From positions 62,001-126,000 of the forward strand of contig JALOOU010000002.1 in the NCBI GenBank assembly GCA_025454255.1: a DNA stretch of 64,000 nucleotides, given 5' to 3'. The stretch is from Desulfobacterales bacterium (GTDB lineage Bacteria > Desulfobacterota > Desulfobacteria > Desulfobacterales > SpSt-501). The notes beneath the pieces are model-generated. The model was not told the DNA's origin, did not search any database, and saw only the letters and a program-made list of their open reading frames with translations. A program made the position numbers and the translations under genes. Below, one piece after another: positions 27,025 to 36,130 of this stretch. The first letter of the stretch is position 1. Every line of letters starts with the position of its first letter.

Positions 27025-27822
27025 CTACCCTCGAACCCTTTCGCGGCATTCGGCGGGGGCGGGAACGTCGTTTCCGCAGGGAGTTTCTGCGCTGGGGGAC
27101 CGCAAGCGCAGCAGCTCCCGCCGCTCGAGCGCCTCTAAACCGATCTGGAAAACGGCCTCGATGTGCGCCCGGACCTCGCCTTTGACCTCGGCCATGCCGG
27201 CGGGCGCCGCGGCTTCCGCAGCGATCGAGGTGACGCCCACGCCCTGCAGGCCGCAGGGCTGGATCCAGGAAAACGGGGCCAGGTCCGGGTCCACGTTGAG
27301 CGCCATGCCGTGGAAGCTCACCCCGCGGCGCACGGCGATCCCGATGGCGCCGATTTTTTTAGGGCCCACCCAGACCCCGCGGTTGATGGGGTTGCGCTGC
27401 GCCCGTACGCCCCAGCCGGCGCAGGTGCGGATCATCACCTCTTCGAGCCGGTCGACCAGGTCCACGACCCCGATGCCCAACTGCAGCAGGTGCAGGATCG
27501 GGTAGATCACGAGCTGGCCCGGGCCGTGGTAGGTGATGTTGCCGCCGCGCTCGACCTGGACGAGGCCGATGCCGGAGCGGCGCAGCCGCTCCTCGGGCAC
27601 GAGCAGGCACTCGCGCCCGCCGCGCTTGCCGAGCGTGAAGACCGGCGGGTGCTCGAGCGCGAGGATCACATCGTGCGGCAGGCGTCCATCCGCGCGCGCT
27701 TCGACCAGGCGGGTCTGCAGCGCCCAAGCCTCCTCGTAGGGGACCCGCCCGAGGTCGACGATCCCCCAGCTCTGCCGCTTTGCGGTCAAGACACTATCAC
27801 CCTGTGCCTCATTGCTCGGCAC
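27025..27822 (-). CDS. lipB: Octanoyltransferase LipB
   Basis: This 265-residue enzyme moves octanoate from acyl carrier protein to the lipoyl domains of GcvH and 2-oxoacid dehydrogenases. The motif RGGNITYHGPGQLVIYPILHL matches the family active-site region, and VGPKKIGAIGIAVRRGVSFHGMALN carries the catalytic lysine; the Cys loop is seen as IQPCGLQGVGVTS. The start is uncertain: GTG at 27822 or TTG at 27789, neither with a strong ribosome site. It is probably co-transcribed with lipA. Confidence 0.95.
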   Translation of the reverse strand: MPSNEAQGDSVLTAKRQSWGIVDLGRVPYEEAWALQTRLVEARADGRLPHDVILALEHPPVFTLGKRGGRECLLVPEERLRRSGIGLVQVERGGNITYHGPGQLVIYPILHLLQLGIGVVDLVDRLEEVMIRTCAGWGVRAQRNPINRGVWVGPKKIGAIGIAVRRGVSFHGMALNVDPDLAPFSWIQPCGLQGVGVTSIAAEAAAPAGMAEVKGEVRAHIEAVFQIGLEALERRELLRLRSPSAETPCGNDVPAPAECRERVRG

Positions 27823-27845
27823 CTCTCAGCAGGTCGGGCGCGATC

Positions 27846-27869
27846 GAATCGCGGCTGGGAGCCGCTCCC
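27846..27869 (-). repeat. REP-like palindromic repeat, copy 2
   Basis: Read on the minus strand it is GGGAGCGGCTCCCAGCCGC followed by GATTC, and it extends with GATCGCGCC. It differs from copy 1 by one base in the loop and lies between lipB and gcvPB. Confidence 0.7.
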
Positions 27870-27950
27870 ACTCTGTCTGGATGATAAGCGCCACCGCAGG
27901 CGGTGCTCAAGGCTAACCGCTCGCTGCTCTGATCGCCCATCTTTCGTTTC

Positions 27951-29408
27951 CTACCCCGTCAGACGCGGCTTGCGCGCGGCGGCGGTCTCATCGAGCCGTC
28001 TCCGCCGGCAGCGGGTGGGGGCCTGGTGCAGGGTGTCGGGCGACTGCTCGGCCTCGGCGGCGATGGCCTGCATGGCCTCGATGAACCGGTCGATCGTCTC
28101 CTTGGATTCGGTCTCGGTGGGCTCGATCATGATGGCCCCGGGCACCACCAGCGGGAAATAGATCGTGGGCGGGTGGTAGCCGTAGTCCATCAGACGCTTG
28201 GCGATGTCGAGCGTGCTCACCCGGTGGGCCTGCTGGAGCTTGTCGGAGAAGACGCACTCGTGCATGCAGGGCCGGTCGTAGGGCAGGTGATAGACCCCCT
28301 TCAGCCGCTCCTTGATGTAGTTGGCCGCCAGCACGGCCAGCTGGCTCGCCCGTTTCAGGTTCGCTGCGCCCAGGCTCAGGATGTAGCTGTAGGCGCGGAC
28401 CAGGTTGCCCATGTTGCCCCAGAACGCCTGCAGCTTGCCGATGGAGAGCGGGTAGTCATCGGAAAAGGTGTAGACGCCGTCCGCGTAGCGCACCCGCGGC
28501 ACGGGCAGAAACGGCTCGAGGCGGCGGCGCACGCACACCGGGCCGGCGCCCGGCCCGCCCCCGCCGTGCGGGGTCGAGAAGGTCTTGTGCAGGTTGAGGT
28601 GGAGCACGTCCACGCCGATCTCCCCCATGTGCACCTGGCCGAGCACGGCGTTCATGTTGGCGCCGTCGCCGTAGACCAGCCCGCCCCGGCCGTGGACGAT
28701 CTCGGCGACCGCGCGGATGTTCTCCTCGAACAAACCGAGCGTGTTGGGGTTGGTGACCATGATGCCGGCGGTCTCTGCGTCCATGACGGACGCGACCGCC
28801 TCGGGGGAGATCACCCCGCGCTCGTTGGAGGCGACCGGGACCGCCGTGTAGCCGCAGAGCGCGGCGCTCGCCGGGTTGGTGCCGTGGGCCGTGTCGGGCA
28901 CGATGATCTTGGAGCGCGGCCGGCCCTGCTGGCGGTGGTAGGCGTGGAAGATCAGCATGCCCGCGAGCTCGCCCTGGGCGCCGGCCGCGGGCTGGAGTGT
29001 CACCGCGTCCATCCCGGTGATCTCGGCCAGCAGGCACTCGAGGGCCGCCATCAGCTCGAGCGCCCCCTGGCAGAGGGCGGCCGGCAGCAGCGGGTGGGCG
29101 CCGGCGAATCCCGGCCGGGAGGCCTGGCGCTCGTTGGTCTTGGGGTTGTATTTCATGGTGCAGGAGCCCAACGGGTAGAACCCGGCGTCGACCGAGAAAT
29201 TCCACTGCGAGAGGCGGATGTAGTGGCGCACGACCTCCGCCTCGCTGAGGTCCGGAAAGTCGGGCCCCTCGCCGGCCAGCTCGGCCGGCGGCTCGGCGCG
29301 CGCGACGTCGGGGCGCGGCAGGGAGTAGCCTGAGCGGCCCCTGCGGCCCTGCTCCCACAAAAGGGGTTCGTTCAATATCAGGCCGCCGGCACCTGGAAAC
29401 TCCTTCAT
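27951..29408 (-). CDS. gcvPB: Glycine dehydrogenase (decarboxylating) subunit 2
   Basis: This 485-residue subunit carries the PLP-lysine of the glycine cleavage P-protein, in HLNLHKTFSTPHGGGGPG. The two-subunit form (gcvPA+gcvPB) is normal outside the enterics. The enzyme decarboxylates glycine and loads the aminomethyl group on lipoyl-GcvH. The ATG at 29408 overlaps the gcvPA stop by 4 bp (ATGA); the open frame continues upstream but only as a shadow of gcvPA. Confidence 0.96.
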   Translation of the reverse strand: MKEFPGAGGLILNEPLLWEQGRRGRSGYSLPRPDVARAEPPAELAGEGPDFPDLSEAEVVRHYIRLSQWNFSVDAGFYPLGSCTMKYNPKTNERQASRPGFAGAHPLLPAALCQGALELMAALECLLAEITGMDAVTLQPAAGAQGELAGMLIFHAYHRQQGRPRSKIIVPDTAHGTNPASAALCGYTAVPVASNERGVISPEAVASVMDAETAGIMVTNPNTLGLFEENIRAVAEIVHGRGGLVYGDGANMNAVLGQVHMGEIGVDVLHLNLHKTFSTPHGGGGPGAGPVCVRRRLEPFLPVPRVRYADGVYTFSDDYPLSIGKLQAFWGNMGNLVRAYSYILSLGAANLKRASQLAVLAANYIKERLKGVYHLPYDRPCMHECVFSDKLQQAHRVSTLDIAKRLMDYGYHPPTIYFPLVVPGAIMIEPTETESKETIDRFIEAMQAIAAEAEQSPDTLHQAPTRCRRRRLDETAAARKPRLTG

Positions 29409-30736
29409 GACTGCACCTCCCGGACCAGGGCGTCCATATCTTCCCGAGGCATGGTTTCGGTGACGCCGAACAGGTAGTGGTCGGCCAGTTCGGGGTAGTA
29501 GGGCTCGAGCGGCAGGCCGGCCATGATGTTGCGGTCGAGCAGGCGGCGGTAAGTGTCCCGGAAACGGGGCGGGAACACGGCCGTGAACTCGTTGAAGGTC
29601 GGGGCGTCGAAGGCGAGGCCGACGCCCGCCTGCCGCAGCCGGGCCTTCAGGTATTCGCTGCGGTCGTAGTTCAGGCGGGCGAGCTCGCGCAGCCCGCTGC
29701 CGCCCAGGCAGGCCATGAAGGCGGCCGCCGTCAGGGCGCAGAGGCTGTTGTTGGTGCAGATGTTGGAGGTGGCCTTTTCGCGGCGGATGTGCTGCTCGCG
29801 GGTGGCGAGCGTCAGCACGAAGCCGCGCCGGCCCTCGACGTCGGTGGTTTCGCCCACCAGCCGGCCGGGCATGTGGCGCACGTGCTGCATCCGGGTGGCG
29901 AACATCCCCAAGCCCGGGCCGCCGAAGGAGCGCGGGATCCCCATGCTTTGGCCCTCGCCGCAGGCGATGTCCGCACCCAGCCGCCCGGGGCTCTTGAACA
30001 GTCCGAAGGCCAGGGGCTCGCTGAAGGCCGCCACGCACAGGGCGCCGGCGGCGTGGGCGGTTTGGGCGATGGCCGGCAGGTCCTCGATGCAGCCGAAGAA
30101 ATTGGGCGACTGCACGGCTACCGCGGCCAGCTCGGCGGCGTCTCCGATGGCGGCGGCGCCGGTGGCTCCGGTCGGGCCGAAGGCCAGCTCGCGCACCTCG
30201 ACCCCCGCCGGTGCGAGATAGGTCTCAACCACGCGCCGGTAGAGCGGGTGCACGGCGCGCGCCAGGGCGACCCGGGGCCGCCGCGTGACCCGCACGGCCA
30301 TGAGCAGGGCTTCGGCCAGGGCCGAGGCGCCGTCGTACATGGAGGCGTTGGCCACCTCAAGCCCGAGCAGCCGCGCGGTCAGGGTCTGGTACTCGAAGAC
30401 GGCCTGGAGCGTGCCCTGGCTCACCTCGGGCTGATAGGGGGTGTAGGAGGTCACGAACTCCGAGCGGGAGGCGAGGAAACCCACCGCGGCCGGGATGTGG
30501 TGGTCGTAGCTGCCGGCGCCGACAAACACCTTGGCTTCGGGCGCGGTCGCCATGCGGCCCGCCAGCCGGTCGATGTGCGCATCCAGCTCCCACTCGGTCA
30601 GGGGCTCGGGCAGCCTCATCTCCGCGCGGCGGCGGCACTCCGGCGGAATGGCGGCAAACAGCTCCTCCAGGGAGCCCGCCCCCACGGCCGCGAGCATTTC
30701 GGCCACGTCCTCAGTCGTGTGCGGAAGGTAGCGCAT
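29405..30736 (-). CDS. gcvPA: Glycine dehydrogenase (decarboxylating) subunit 1
   Basis: This 443-residue subunit pairs with GcvPB. It opens with MRYLPHTTEDVAEMLAAVG and contains TPYQPEVSQGTLQAVFEYQ and ICTNNSLCAL, all typical of subunit 1, which lacks the PLP lysine. It follows gcvH by 6 bp, so gcvH, gcvPA and gcvPB form one operon. Confidence 0.96.
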   Translation of the reverse strand: MRYLPHTTEDVAEMLAAVGAGSLEELFAAIPPECRRRAEMRLPEPLTEWELDAHIDRLAGRMATAPEAKVFVGAGSYDHHIPAAVGFLASRSEFVTSYTPYQPEVSQGTLQAVFEYQTLTARLLGLEVANASMYDGASALAEALLMAVRVTRRPRVALARAVHPLYRRVVETYLAPAGVEVRELAFGPTGATGAAAIGDAAELAAVAVQSPNFFGCIEDLPAIAQTAHAAGALCVAAFSEPLAFGLFKSPGRLGADIACGEGQSMGIPRSFGGPGLGMFATRMQHVRHMPGRLVGETTDVEGRRGFVLTLATREQHIRREKATSNICTNNSLCALTAAAFMACLGGSGLRELARLNYDRSEYLKARLRQAGVGLAFDAPTFNEFTAVFPPRFRDTYRRLLDRNIMAGLPLEPYYPELADHYLFGVTETMPREDMDALVREVQS

Positions 30737-30742
30737 GGGGCC

Positions 30743-31141
30743 TCATCCTTTCAGCTTTTCGCGGTAGGCCTGGCTGGTGAGCAGCGCGTCGACCTCCTCC
30801 GGGTTCGCCGGTTCGATGGCGATCATCCACCCTTCGCCGTAGGGCGCCTTGTTGACCAGCTCCGGGGAGTCGGCGAGCGCGGCGTTGGTCTCCACCACCT
30901 TGCCCGCCACCGGCAGGTAGAGCTCGGAGACCGCTTTGACCGATTCCACGCTCCCGAACGGGGCCCCCTTGGCCAGGGTCTTGCCCGCCTCCGGCAGCTC
31001 CACGTAGACCACATCGCCCAGCTGGTCCTGGGCATAGTCCGATATGCCGATTCTCACGGGGCTGCCGCCGGGGCTGATCCACTCGTGGCTTTCCGCGTAG
31101 CGCAGGTTCTCCGGGAACGTGAGTTCTGAAAGCTCTTTCAT
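30743..31141 (-). CDS. gcvH: Glycine cleavage H protein
   Basis: This 132-residue carrier has the lipoylation site in GSVESVKAVSELYLPVAG (lysine of ESVKA). It shuttles the aminomethyl group between P-, T- and L-proteins. The ATG at 31141 has a strong GGAGGAG. A longer frame starting at 31405 is not supported. The gcvT aminomethyltransferase and the dihydrolipoyl dehydrogenase gene are not in this window. Confidence 0.96.
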   Translation of the reverse strand: MKELSELTFPENLRYAESHEWISPGGSPVRIGISDYAQDQLGDVVYVELPEAGKTLAKGAPFGSVESVKAVSELYLPVAGKVVETNAALADSPELVNKAPYGEGWMIAIEPANPEEVDALLTSQAYREKLKG

Positions 31142-31452
31142 GCCTCTCCTCCTCCAGATGGGTTGTGACGATCGGGGTGCGCATGCTCCGCGCCGCCGCG
31201 CCGGCCGCGCAGACGGCGTCCGCGGGGGCTGCGACCGCCGCGCCGCCTGGCGAGGGATCATAACACATCCGCCGAGCCAGTTTAAGAACTTTTCTGCCGG
31301 GCGAAAAAGCGGCCTCATCTCCCGGAACCTTTTTGAATTTTGTGGATGCCGGCACCGAAATAGTTGCATTGCCGATATCTCTGTGCTAACCAGCGACACG
31401 TTCAATCACGCTTTTCCGCAACACCAACCGGGGTCACCCAAAGGAGGAAGGC
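31142..31452. other. Divergent intergenic region gcvH / livK
   Basis: The 311-bp gap separates divergent operons. It holds the gcv promoter candidate at 31257-31285. I see no glycine-riboswitch core and no ORF that looks real. GGAGG before the livK ATG serves as its ribosome site. Confidence 0.5.
31257..31285 (-). promoter_or_regulatory. Candidate promoter of the gcvH-gcvPA-gcvPB operon
   Basis: On the minus strand TTAAAC (31285-31280), a 17-bp spacer and TATGAT (31262-31257) make a moderate sigma-70 promoter. It would give a GC-rich leader of about 110 bases. Confidence 0.4.
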
Positions 31453-32628
31453 ATGAAGAAGATCACCGTCTTTGCCGTGCTGTTGCTGGCCGGGGTTCTC
31501 ATGGTATCGGGGGCCGTCGCCCAGAAAGCACCCGTGCTCAAAATCGGCATCAACGCCGAGATCACGGGCGACATCCCCAAGGTCGGCGAAGCCACCAAGA
31601 ACGCCGCCCAGATGTATGTGGAGGACGTCAACAAGGCCGGCGGGATCGAGGTCGGCGGCAAGAAGTACCGGCTCGAGCTCGCCGTCGAGGACAACGAGGC
31701 CAAGGCCGAGTCCGCAGCCAAGGCTGCCACCAAGCTGATCACCGTCGATGAGGTCATCGCCATCGTCGGGCCCCAGGCCTCCAAGCAAGCCGTCCCGGCG
31801 GGCGAGATCGCCAACAACTACAAGACCCCGATGATCAGCGGCTGGTCGACCAACCCCAACACCACCAAGGGGCGGCCCTTCGTGTTCCGCGCCTGCTTCC
31901 TCGACGACTTCCAGGGGCCGGCGCTGGCGATCTTCGCCACCGACGAGTACAAGTATAAAAAGGCCGCCGTGCTCTACGATGTGGCCAGCGACTACCCCAA
32001 GGGGCTGGCCGAGTTCTTCAAGAAGGACTGGGAAGCCAAGCATGGGGCGGGATCGGTCGTGGCCTACGAGAGCTTCACCACCAAGGACACCGACTTCAGC
32101 TCCCAGCTGACCAAAATCATCAACTCCGGCGCGGAGTTTCTCTTTACCCCGCAGTACTATAACGAGGTGCCCCTGATCGTGCAGCAGGCCAAGCAGCTCG
32201 GCTGGAAGAAGCCGATCCTCGGCAGCGACAGCTGGGCCTCCGACGAGCTGGTCAAGCTTTGCGGCAAGGACTGCCTGGGCTCCTTCTTCGTCTCCCACTA
32301 CGCCTCGGCCGGCGCCAAGGGCGCCACCAAAGAGTTCATCGACCGCTACAAGGCCAAGTACGGCGCGATCCCCGACGACGTGGCCGCCCTCACCTGGGAT
32401 GCGATCGGGCTGATCGGCAACGGCATCAAGAACGCCGGCAAGATCACCGGCGACATCAAGAAGGACCGTGAGGCCGTGCGCAACGCCATCGCCGCCACCA
32501 AGGACTTCCCGGGCATCACGGGCACCATCAGCTTTCCGCCCGGCAGCGGCGACCCCATCAAGTGCGCCAACATCGTCAAGATCAACGACAAGGGTGAATT
32601 CGAGTTCTACAAGCTCGCTTGCCCGTGA
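31453..32628 (+). CDS. Branched-chain amino acid ABC transporter substrate-binding protein
   Basis: The 391-residue periplasmic protein has a signal peptide (FAVLLLAGVLMVSGAVAQ, cut near residue 24) and the LivJ/LivK type I binding fold: VLKIGINAEITGDIPKVGEATKNAA, PQASKQAVPAGEIAN and DVAALTWDAIGLI. It delivers leucine, isoleucine, valine or related ligands to the LivHM channel. It is split from livH by 333 bp with hairpins, which often allows more binding protein to be made than channel. Confidence 0.93.
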   Translation: MKKITVFAVLLLAGVLMVSGAVAQKAPVLKIGINAEITGDIPKVGEATKNAAQMYVEDVNKAGGIEVGGKKYRLELAVEDNEAKAESAAKAATKLITVDEVIAIVGPQASKQAVPAGEIANNYKTPMISGWSTNPNTTKGRPFVFRACFLDDFQGPALAIFATDEYKYKKAAVLYDVASDYPKGLAEFFKKDWEAKHGAGSVVAYESFTTKDTDFSSQLTKIINSGAEFLFTPQYYNEVPLIVQQAKQLGWKKPILGSDSWASDELVKLCGKDCLGSFFVSHYASAGAKGATKEFIDRYKAKYGAIPDDVAALTWDAIGLIGNGIKNAGKITGDIKKDREAVRNAIAATKDFPGITGTISFPPGSGDPIKCANIVKINDKGEFEFYKLACP

Positions 32629-32759
32629 CACCGGCACCCTCTTTCACGGCGGTGGCCATCGGCAGGGCCGGTGGCCACTTCATAAGGAAGAGGGGCTTTT
32701 TGCCGTGCTTCCAATCGAAATTCGCCGCAGCGGCGTCGAGAACTAAGAGAGAGAGGGCG

Positions 32760-32795
32760 CTGCCCGTTGCCGGTCAAGAGGCCGGCAACGGGCAG
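32760..32795 (+). promoter_or_regulatory. Stem-loop between livK-type gene and livH
   Basis: CTGCCCGTTGCCGG and CCGGCAACGGGCAG form a perfect 14-bp stem around 8 bases, with no T-run behind it. It could protect the 3' end of the binding-protein mRNA. Confidence 0.5.
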
Positions 32796-32831
32796 TTGCC
32801 TCACCGGGCCACCGGTCTCCCGCCCTCGGCA

Positions 32832-32877
32832 GGAGGTGGCCTCCAAACAGCGCTCCGGCCTCCCCCGCCTTTTTTTT
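32832..32877 (+). terminator. Leaky intrinsic terminator candidate
   Basis: GGAGGTGGCC and GGCCTCC pair (one bulged T), followed by CCCCGCC and eight T. It would end most transcripts of the binding-protein gene while letting some continue into livHMGF. The gap 32629-32961 contains no ORF that I can support. Confidence 0.45.
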
Positions 32878-32961
32878 AAAAAAAGGGAGAAGAGGGGATT
32901 TCATTGCGCAGCATAGATCACCCGGCACCCTAACCCGCATTCTTCTGAGCAGGAACCCGGC

Positions 32962-33885
32962 ATGAGCGTCTTTCTTCAGAACCTGATCAACGCCTTGCAG
33001 TGGGGCAGCTTCTACGCCCTCATCGCGATCGGCTACTCCATGGTTTACAGCATCCTCATGTTGTTCAACTTCGCCCATGGGGACGTCTTCATGACCGGGG
33101 CCTACATCGGCTTCGGCGTGGCCACGGCCCTGATCGCCCTGAGCGCCGCCGGCATCATCGCGCTGCCCAGCTGGCTGATCCTGGTGCTCACGATCCTGTT
33201 TTCCATGGTGCTCACCGCCTGTCTCGGCATGTTCATCGAGCGCGTCGGCTACCGCCCCCTGCGGGACGCGCCGCGAGCCTCGGCCGCCATCACCGGGCTG
33301 ATGATCGGAATCATCCTGGAGACCGGCAACCTGATTCTGCTGGGGGCGCAGCGCGTCAAGTTCCCGGCCTTGATCCAGCCGGTGACCTACGATCTCGGCG
33401 GGGTGTTCGTCACCAACCAGAAGATCATGATCGTGGTGGTCTCCCTCTCCCTGGCGCTCGGGCTGCACCAGTTCATCCGCCACACCAAGTGGGGTATGGC
33501 CATGCGCGCCATGGCCTTCGACTACGTCGTGGTGCCGCTGATGGGGGTCCCCATCAACAAGATCGCCGCGATGACCTTCGCCCTGGGCTCGGGCCTCGCC
33601 GCGGCCGCCGGCATCCTCTTCGGCATGGCCTATCCGGTGCTGGATCCCTACATGGGGATCATGTTCGGCTGGAAGGCGTTTGTCGCGGCTATCCTGGGCG
33701 GACGCGGCTCCATCCTGGGCGCCACCCTGGCCGGTTTCATCCTCGGGTTCATCGAGATTTTCGTGGCCATGGTGTTTCCCTCGACGCTGCGGGACTTCAT
33801 CGCCTACTCGATCATTCTGCTGATACTGGTTTTCCGGCCCTACGGTCTTTTCGGGGAACCTTACTCCGTTCGCTTGAGACTCTAA
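32962..33885 (+). CDS. livH: Branched-chain amino acid ABC permease LivH
   Basis: This 307-residue inner-membrane protein has about eight hydrophobic segments and LivH marks: YSMVYSILMLFNFAHGDVFM near residue 32 and AAILGGRGSILGATLAGFILG near 238. It forms half of the channel with LivM. It is followed by livM, livG and livF in order. Confidence 0.94.
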   Translation: MSVFLQNLINALQWGSFYALIAIGYSMVYSILMLFNFAHGDVFMTGAYIGFGVATALIALSAAGIIALPSWLILVLTILFSMVLTACLGMFIERVGYRPLRDAPRASAAITGLMIGIILETGNLILLGAQRVKFPALIQPVTYDLGGVFVTNQKIMIVVVSLSLALGLHQFIRHTKWGMAMRAMAFDYVVVPLMGVPINKIAAMTFALGSGLAAAAGILFGMAYPVLDPYMGIMFGWKAFVAAILGGRGSILGATLAGFILGFIEIFVAMVFPSTLRDFIAYSIILLILVFRPYGLFGEPYSVRLRL

Positions 33886-33933
33886 CTCCCGTGCGCTCCG
33901 GCCGCCGGTAGAACATCGGAAACGAGCTTCCAT

Positions 33934-35241
33934 ATGAGCACACCCAACGACATTCCGAACCGTCCGGGCCGCCGGCTGCGGCTGTGGCGCCATTTCCAGC
34001 TGGTTCCCCTGCTGGGCTGGTTGGCGGGGCTGCTGGCGGCGGTTTCGGCCGAACAGTTCGTGGGCCTGGAGTTGGCCCACCTGGTGGAGCTTCCCCGGAT
34101 CCCGGTGCTCTTCGGGTTTGAGAATGCGCTGAAGCGGCCCGAGATGATCCCCGGAACCGTTCTCTACATCCTGGCGATCTACCTGGCCCCCACGTTGCTG
34201 GTGGGGCGGGTGCTCCAAACCCCCGCCAACCGGCTGGCGGGGGTCCTGGCCCGCAACTGGCCCGCTGTCTCCATCGGGCTCCATCTGGCGCTGCTCTATG
34301 CGGTGCTGCACCTGTGGTCCGACGTGAACGACTACCGGCTGATCGTCGTCAAGATCACCCTGATCGCGGTGATGGTGACCCTGAGCCTGAATGTCATCAA
34401 CGGCTACATGGGCGAGTTCTCCTGCTCCCATCCCGGGTTCATGGCGCTGGGGGCCTATGCGGGCTCGGTCGTCACGATCGCCCTGTTCACCAACAGCAGC
34501 CTGTTCGGCAAGGCGCTGTTGCCGGCGGCGATCGGCCCCTACCTCTTCCCACTGGCGCTATTGGCCGGCGGGTGCGTGGCCGCGGTGGGGGCGCTGGTGG
34601 TGGCGATTCCCTCCTTTCGCACCCGGGGCGACTACCTCGCGATCATCTCGCTGGCCTTCACCTTCATCGTCAAGAGCCTGATCGAAAATGTGGAAGTCGT
34701 GGGCGGCCCGCGCGGGATGAGCGGGCAGCCGGACTGGTCCACGCTGCCGGTCGTCTTCGCCTGCGCGGTGATCTGCGTCGGGGTCATCAACAACTTCGTG
34801 CGCTCCATTTACGGCAAGGCGCTCAATGCCGTGCGCGACAACGAAATGGCGGCCGAGGCCATGACCGTGAACACCCAGCACACCAAAATGGTCGCTTTTC
34901 TGTTCTCGGCCTTCTGGGCCGGGGTGGCCGGGGTGCTTTTCGCGCACGTGCTGCGCTACGTCAACCCGGGCACCTTCGGTCTGCAGCAGCTGGCCGAGGT
35001 GCTGGCCATGGTCTATTTCGGCGGGTTGAACTCGGTCTACGGGTCCATCGTGGGGGCGGTGAGCATCAACATGCTGAGCGAAATGCTGCGGCCGCTCGAA
35101 ATCTGGAAATGGATTTTCATCCCGTTGCTGCTCATCCTGGTGATGATCTTCCGGCCCACCGGGCTGATATCGTTCAAGGAGTTCGACCCCTTTCGGCTGA
35201 TTCAACCGAAAGACGCCTCGAACGCCAAACGCCGGAGTTGA
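33934..35241 (+). CDS. livM: Branched-chain amino acid ABC permease LivM
   Basis: This 435-residue permease is longer than many LivM proteins because of an extra N-terminal part (about 110 residues) with additional hydrophobic stretches, as in E. coli LivM. The core is seen in NVINGYMGEFSCSHPGFMAL and GAYAGS, then GDYLAIISLAFTFIVKSL and AVRDNEMAAEAM. It pairs with LivH. Confidence 0.93.
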   Translation: MSTPNDIPNRPGRRLRLWRHFQLVPLLGWLAGLLAAVSAEQFVGLELAHLVELPRIPVLFGFENALKRPEMIPGTVLYILAIYLAPTLLVGRVLQTPANRLAGVLARNWPAVSIGLHLALLYAVLHLWSDVNDYRLIVVKITLIAVMVTLSLNVINGYMGEFSCSHPGFMALGAYAGSVVTIALFTNSSLFGKALLPAAIGPYLFPLALLAGGCVAAVGALVVAIPSFRTRGDYLAIISLAFTFIVKSLIENVEVVGGPRGMSGQPDWSTLPVVFACAVICVGVINNFVRSIYGKALNAVRDNEMAAEAMTVNTQHTKMVAFLFSAFWAGVAGVLFAHVLRYVNPGTFGLQQLAEVLAMVYFGGLNSVYGSIVGAVSINMLSEMLRPLEIWKWIFIPLLLILVMIFRPTGLISFKEFDPFRLIQPKDASNAKRRS

Positions 35242-35356
35242 AAGCGGAGAGGCGGGTTGCCGCTACTTCCGGGGCGGGGCTTTTGCGGGAAGGGCTTGCC
35301 GCTGCGGCCCGACCCCGACGCCATAACCACAACCAACTCGTAAGCGGGCTTGGGGT

Positions 35357-36130
35357 ATGACTGCGTTGCTGAACGTCGAGCACATGACCCACTTCTTCGG
35401 CGGGCTGCGGGCTGTTTACGACTACAACCTGCAGATTTCGGCCGGAAAGGTGTGCGGCCTGATCGGCCCCAACGGGGCCGGCAAGACCACGGTTTTCAAT
35501 TTGATCACCGGCATCTATCGGCCCACCGAAGGCCGCGTTACGCTGGAAGGCGCGGACCTGGTCGGTCTGGCGCCCTACGAGATCGCCGCGCGCGGGCTGG
35601 GGCGCACCTTTCAGAACATGCTGCTCTGGCGGCACATGACGGTCATCGACCACGTGCGGCTCGCGCGCTATTCGAAGCTCGGCTACGGCCTTGCCGGCGC
35701 GTTTCTGGGGACCCGGCGGCGGCACCGCAAAGAGGCCGAGCACGAGGCGGCCGCGCGGCGCTTTTTGGCGATGATGGGCATCGATCATCTGGCGGACCAG
35801 GTCGTGGTCAACCTGCCCTACGGCGCCCAGCGCCGGGTGGAGATGGCCCGCGCGCTGGCCACCGAGCCCAAGATCCTCTTCCTGGACGAGCCCACCGCCG
35901 GCATGAACCCCGAGGAGCTCTCCCAGATGATGGATATCATCCGGCGCATGCGCGATGAGATCGGCGTCGGCATTTTTCTGATCGAGCACCGGCTGCGGGT
36001 CGTGATGGAGCTCTGCGAGCAGATCCAGGCCCTGGTCTTCGGCGAGGTGATCGCCGAGGGCACGCCGCACGAGATCCAGAACAACCCGGCCGTGATCGAG
36101 GCCTATCTGGGCAAGGAGGCGGTGGCGTGA
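35357..36130 (+). CDS. livG: Branched-chain amino acid ABC ATPase LivG
   Basis: This 257-residue ATPase has Walker A GPNGAGKTTVFN, LGRTFQNMLLWRHMTV, Walker B ILFLDEPTAGMNPEE, and VFGEVIAEGTPHEIQNNP, all typical of LivG. The signature region (LPYGAQRRVEMARAL) is the usual LivG variant. It overlaps livF by 4 bp. It follows livM after a 115-bp gap with no obvious structure. Confidence 0.95.
   Translation: MTALLNVEHMTHFFGGLRAVYDYNLQISAGKVCGLIGPNGAGKTTVFNLITGIYRPTEGRVTLEGADLVGLAPYEIAARGLGRTFQNMLLWRHMTVIDHVRLARYSKLGYGLAGAFLGTRRRHRKEAEHEAAARRFLAMMGIDHLADQVVVNLPYGAQRRVEMARALATEPKILFLDEPTAGMNPEELSQMMDIIRRMRDEIGVGIFLIEHRLRVVMELCEQIQALVFGEVIAEGTPHEIQNNPAVIEAYLGKEAVA

Noticed and set aside
29409-30038. 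In-frame extension of gcvPB to a 695-residue protein
   Set aside because: The extension overlaps gcvPA in another frame and is not like any P-protein; the ATGA overlap at 29405-29408 marks the true start.
31142-31452. Glycine riboswitch before the gcv operon
   Set aside because: I looked for the paired glycine aptamer cores on the minus strand and found none.
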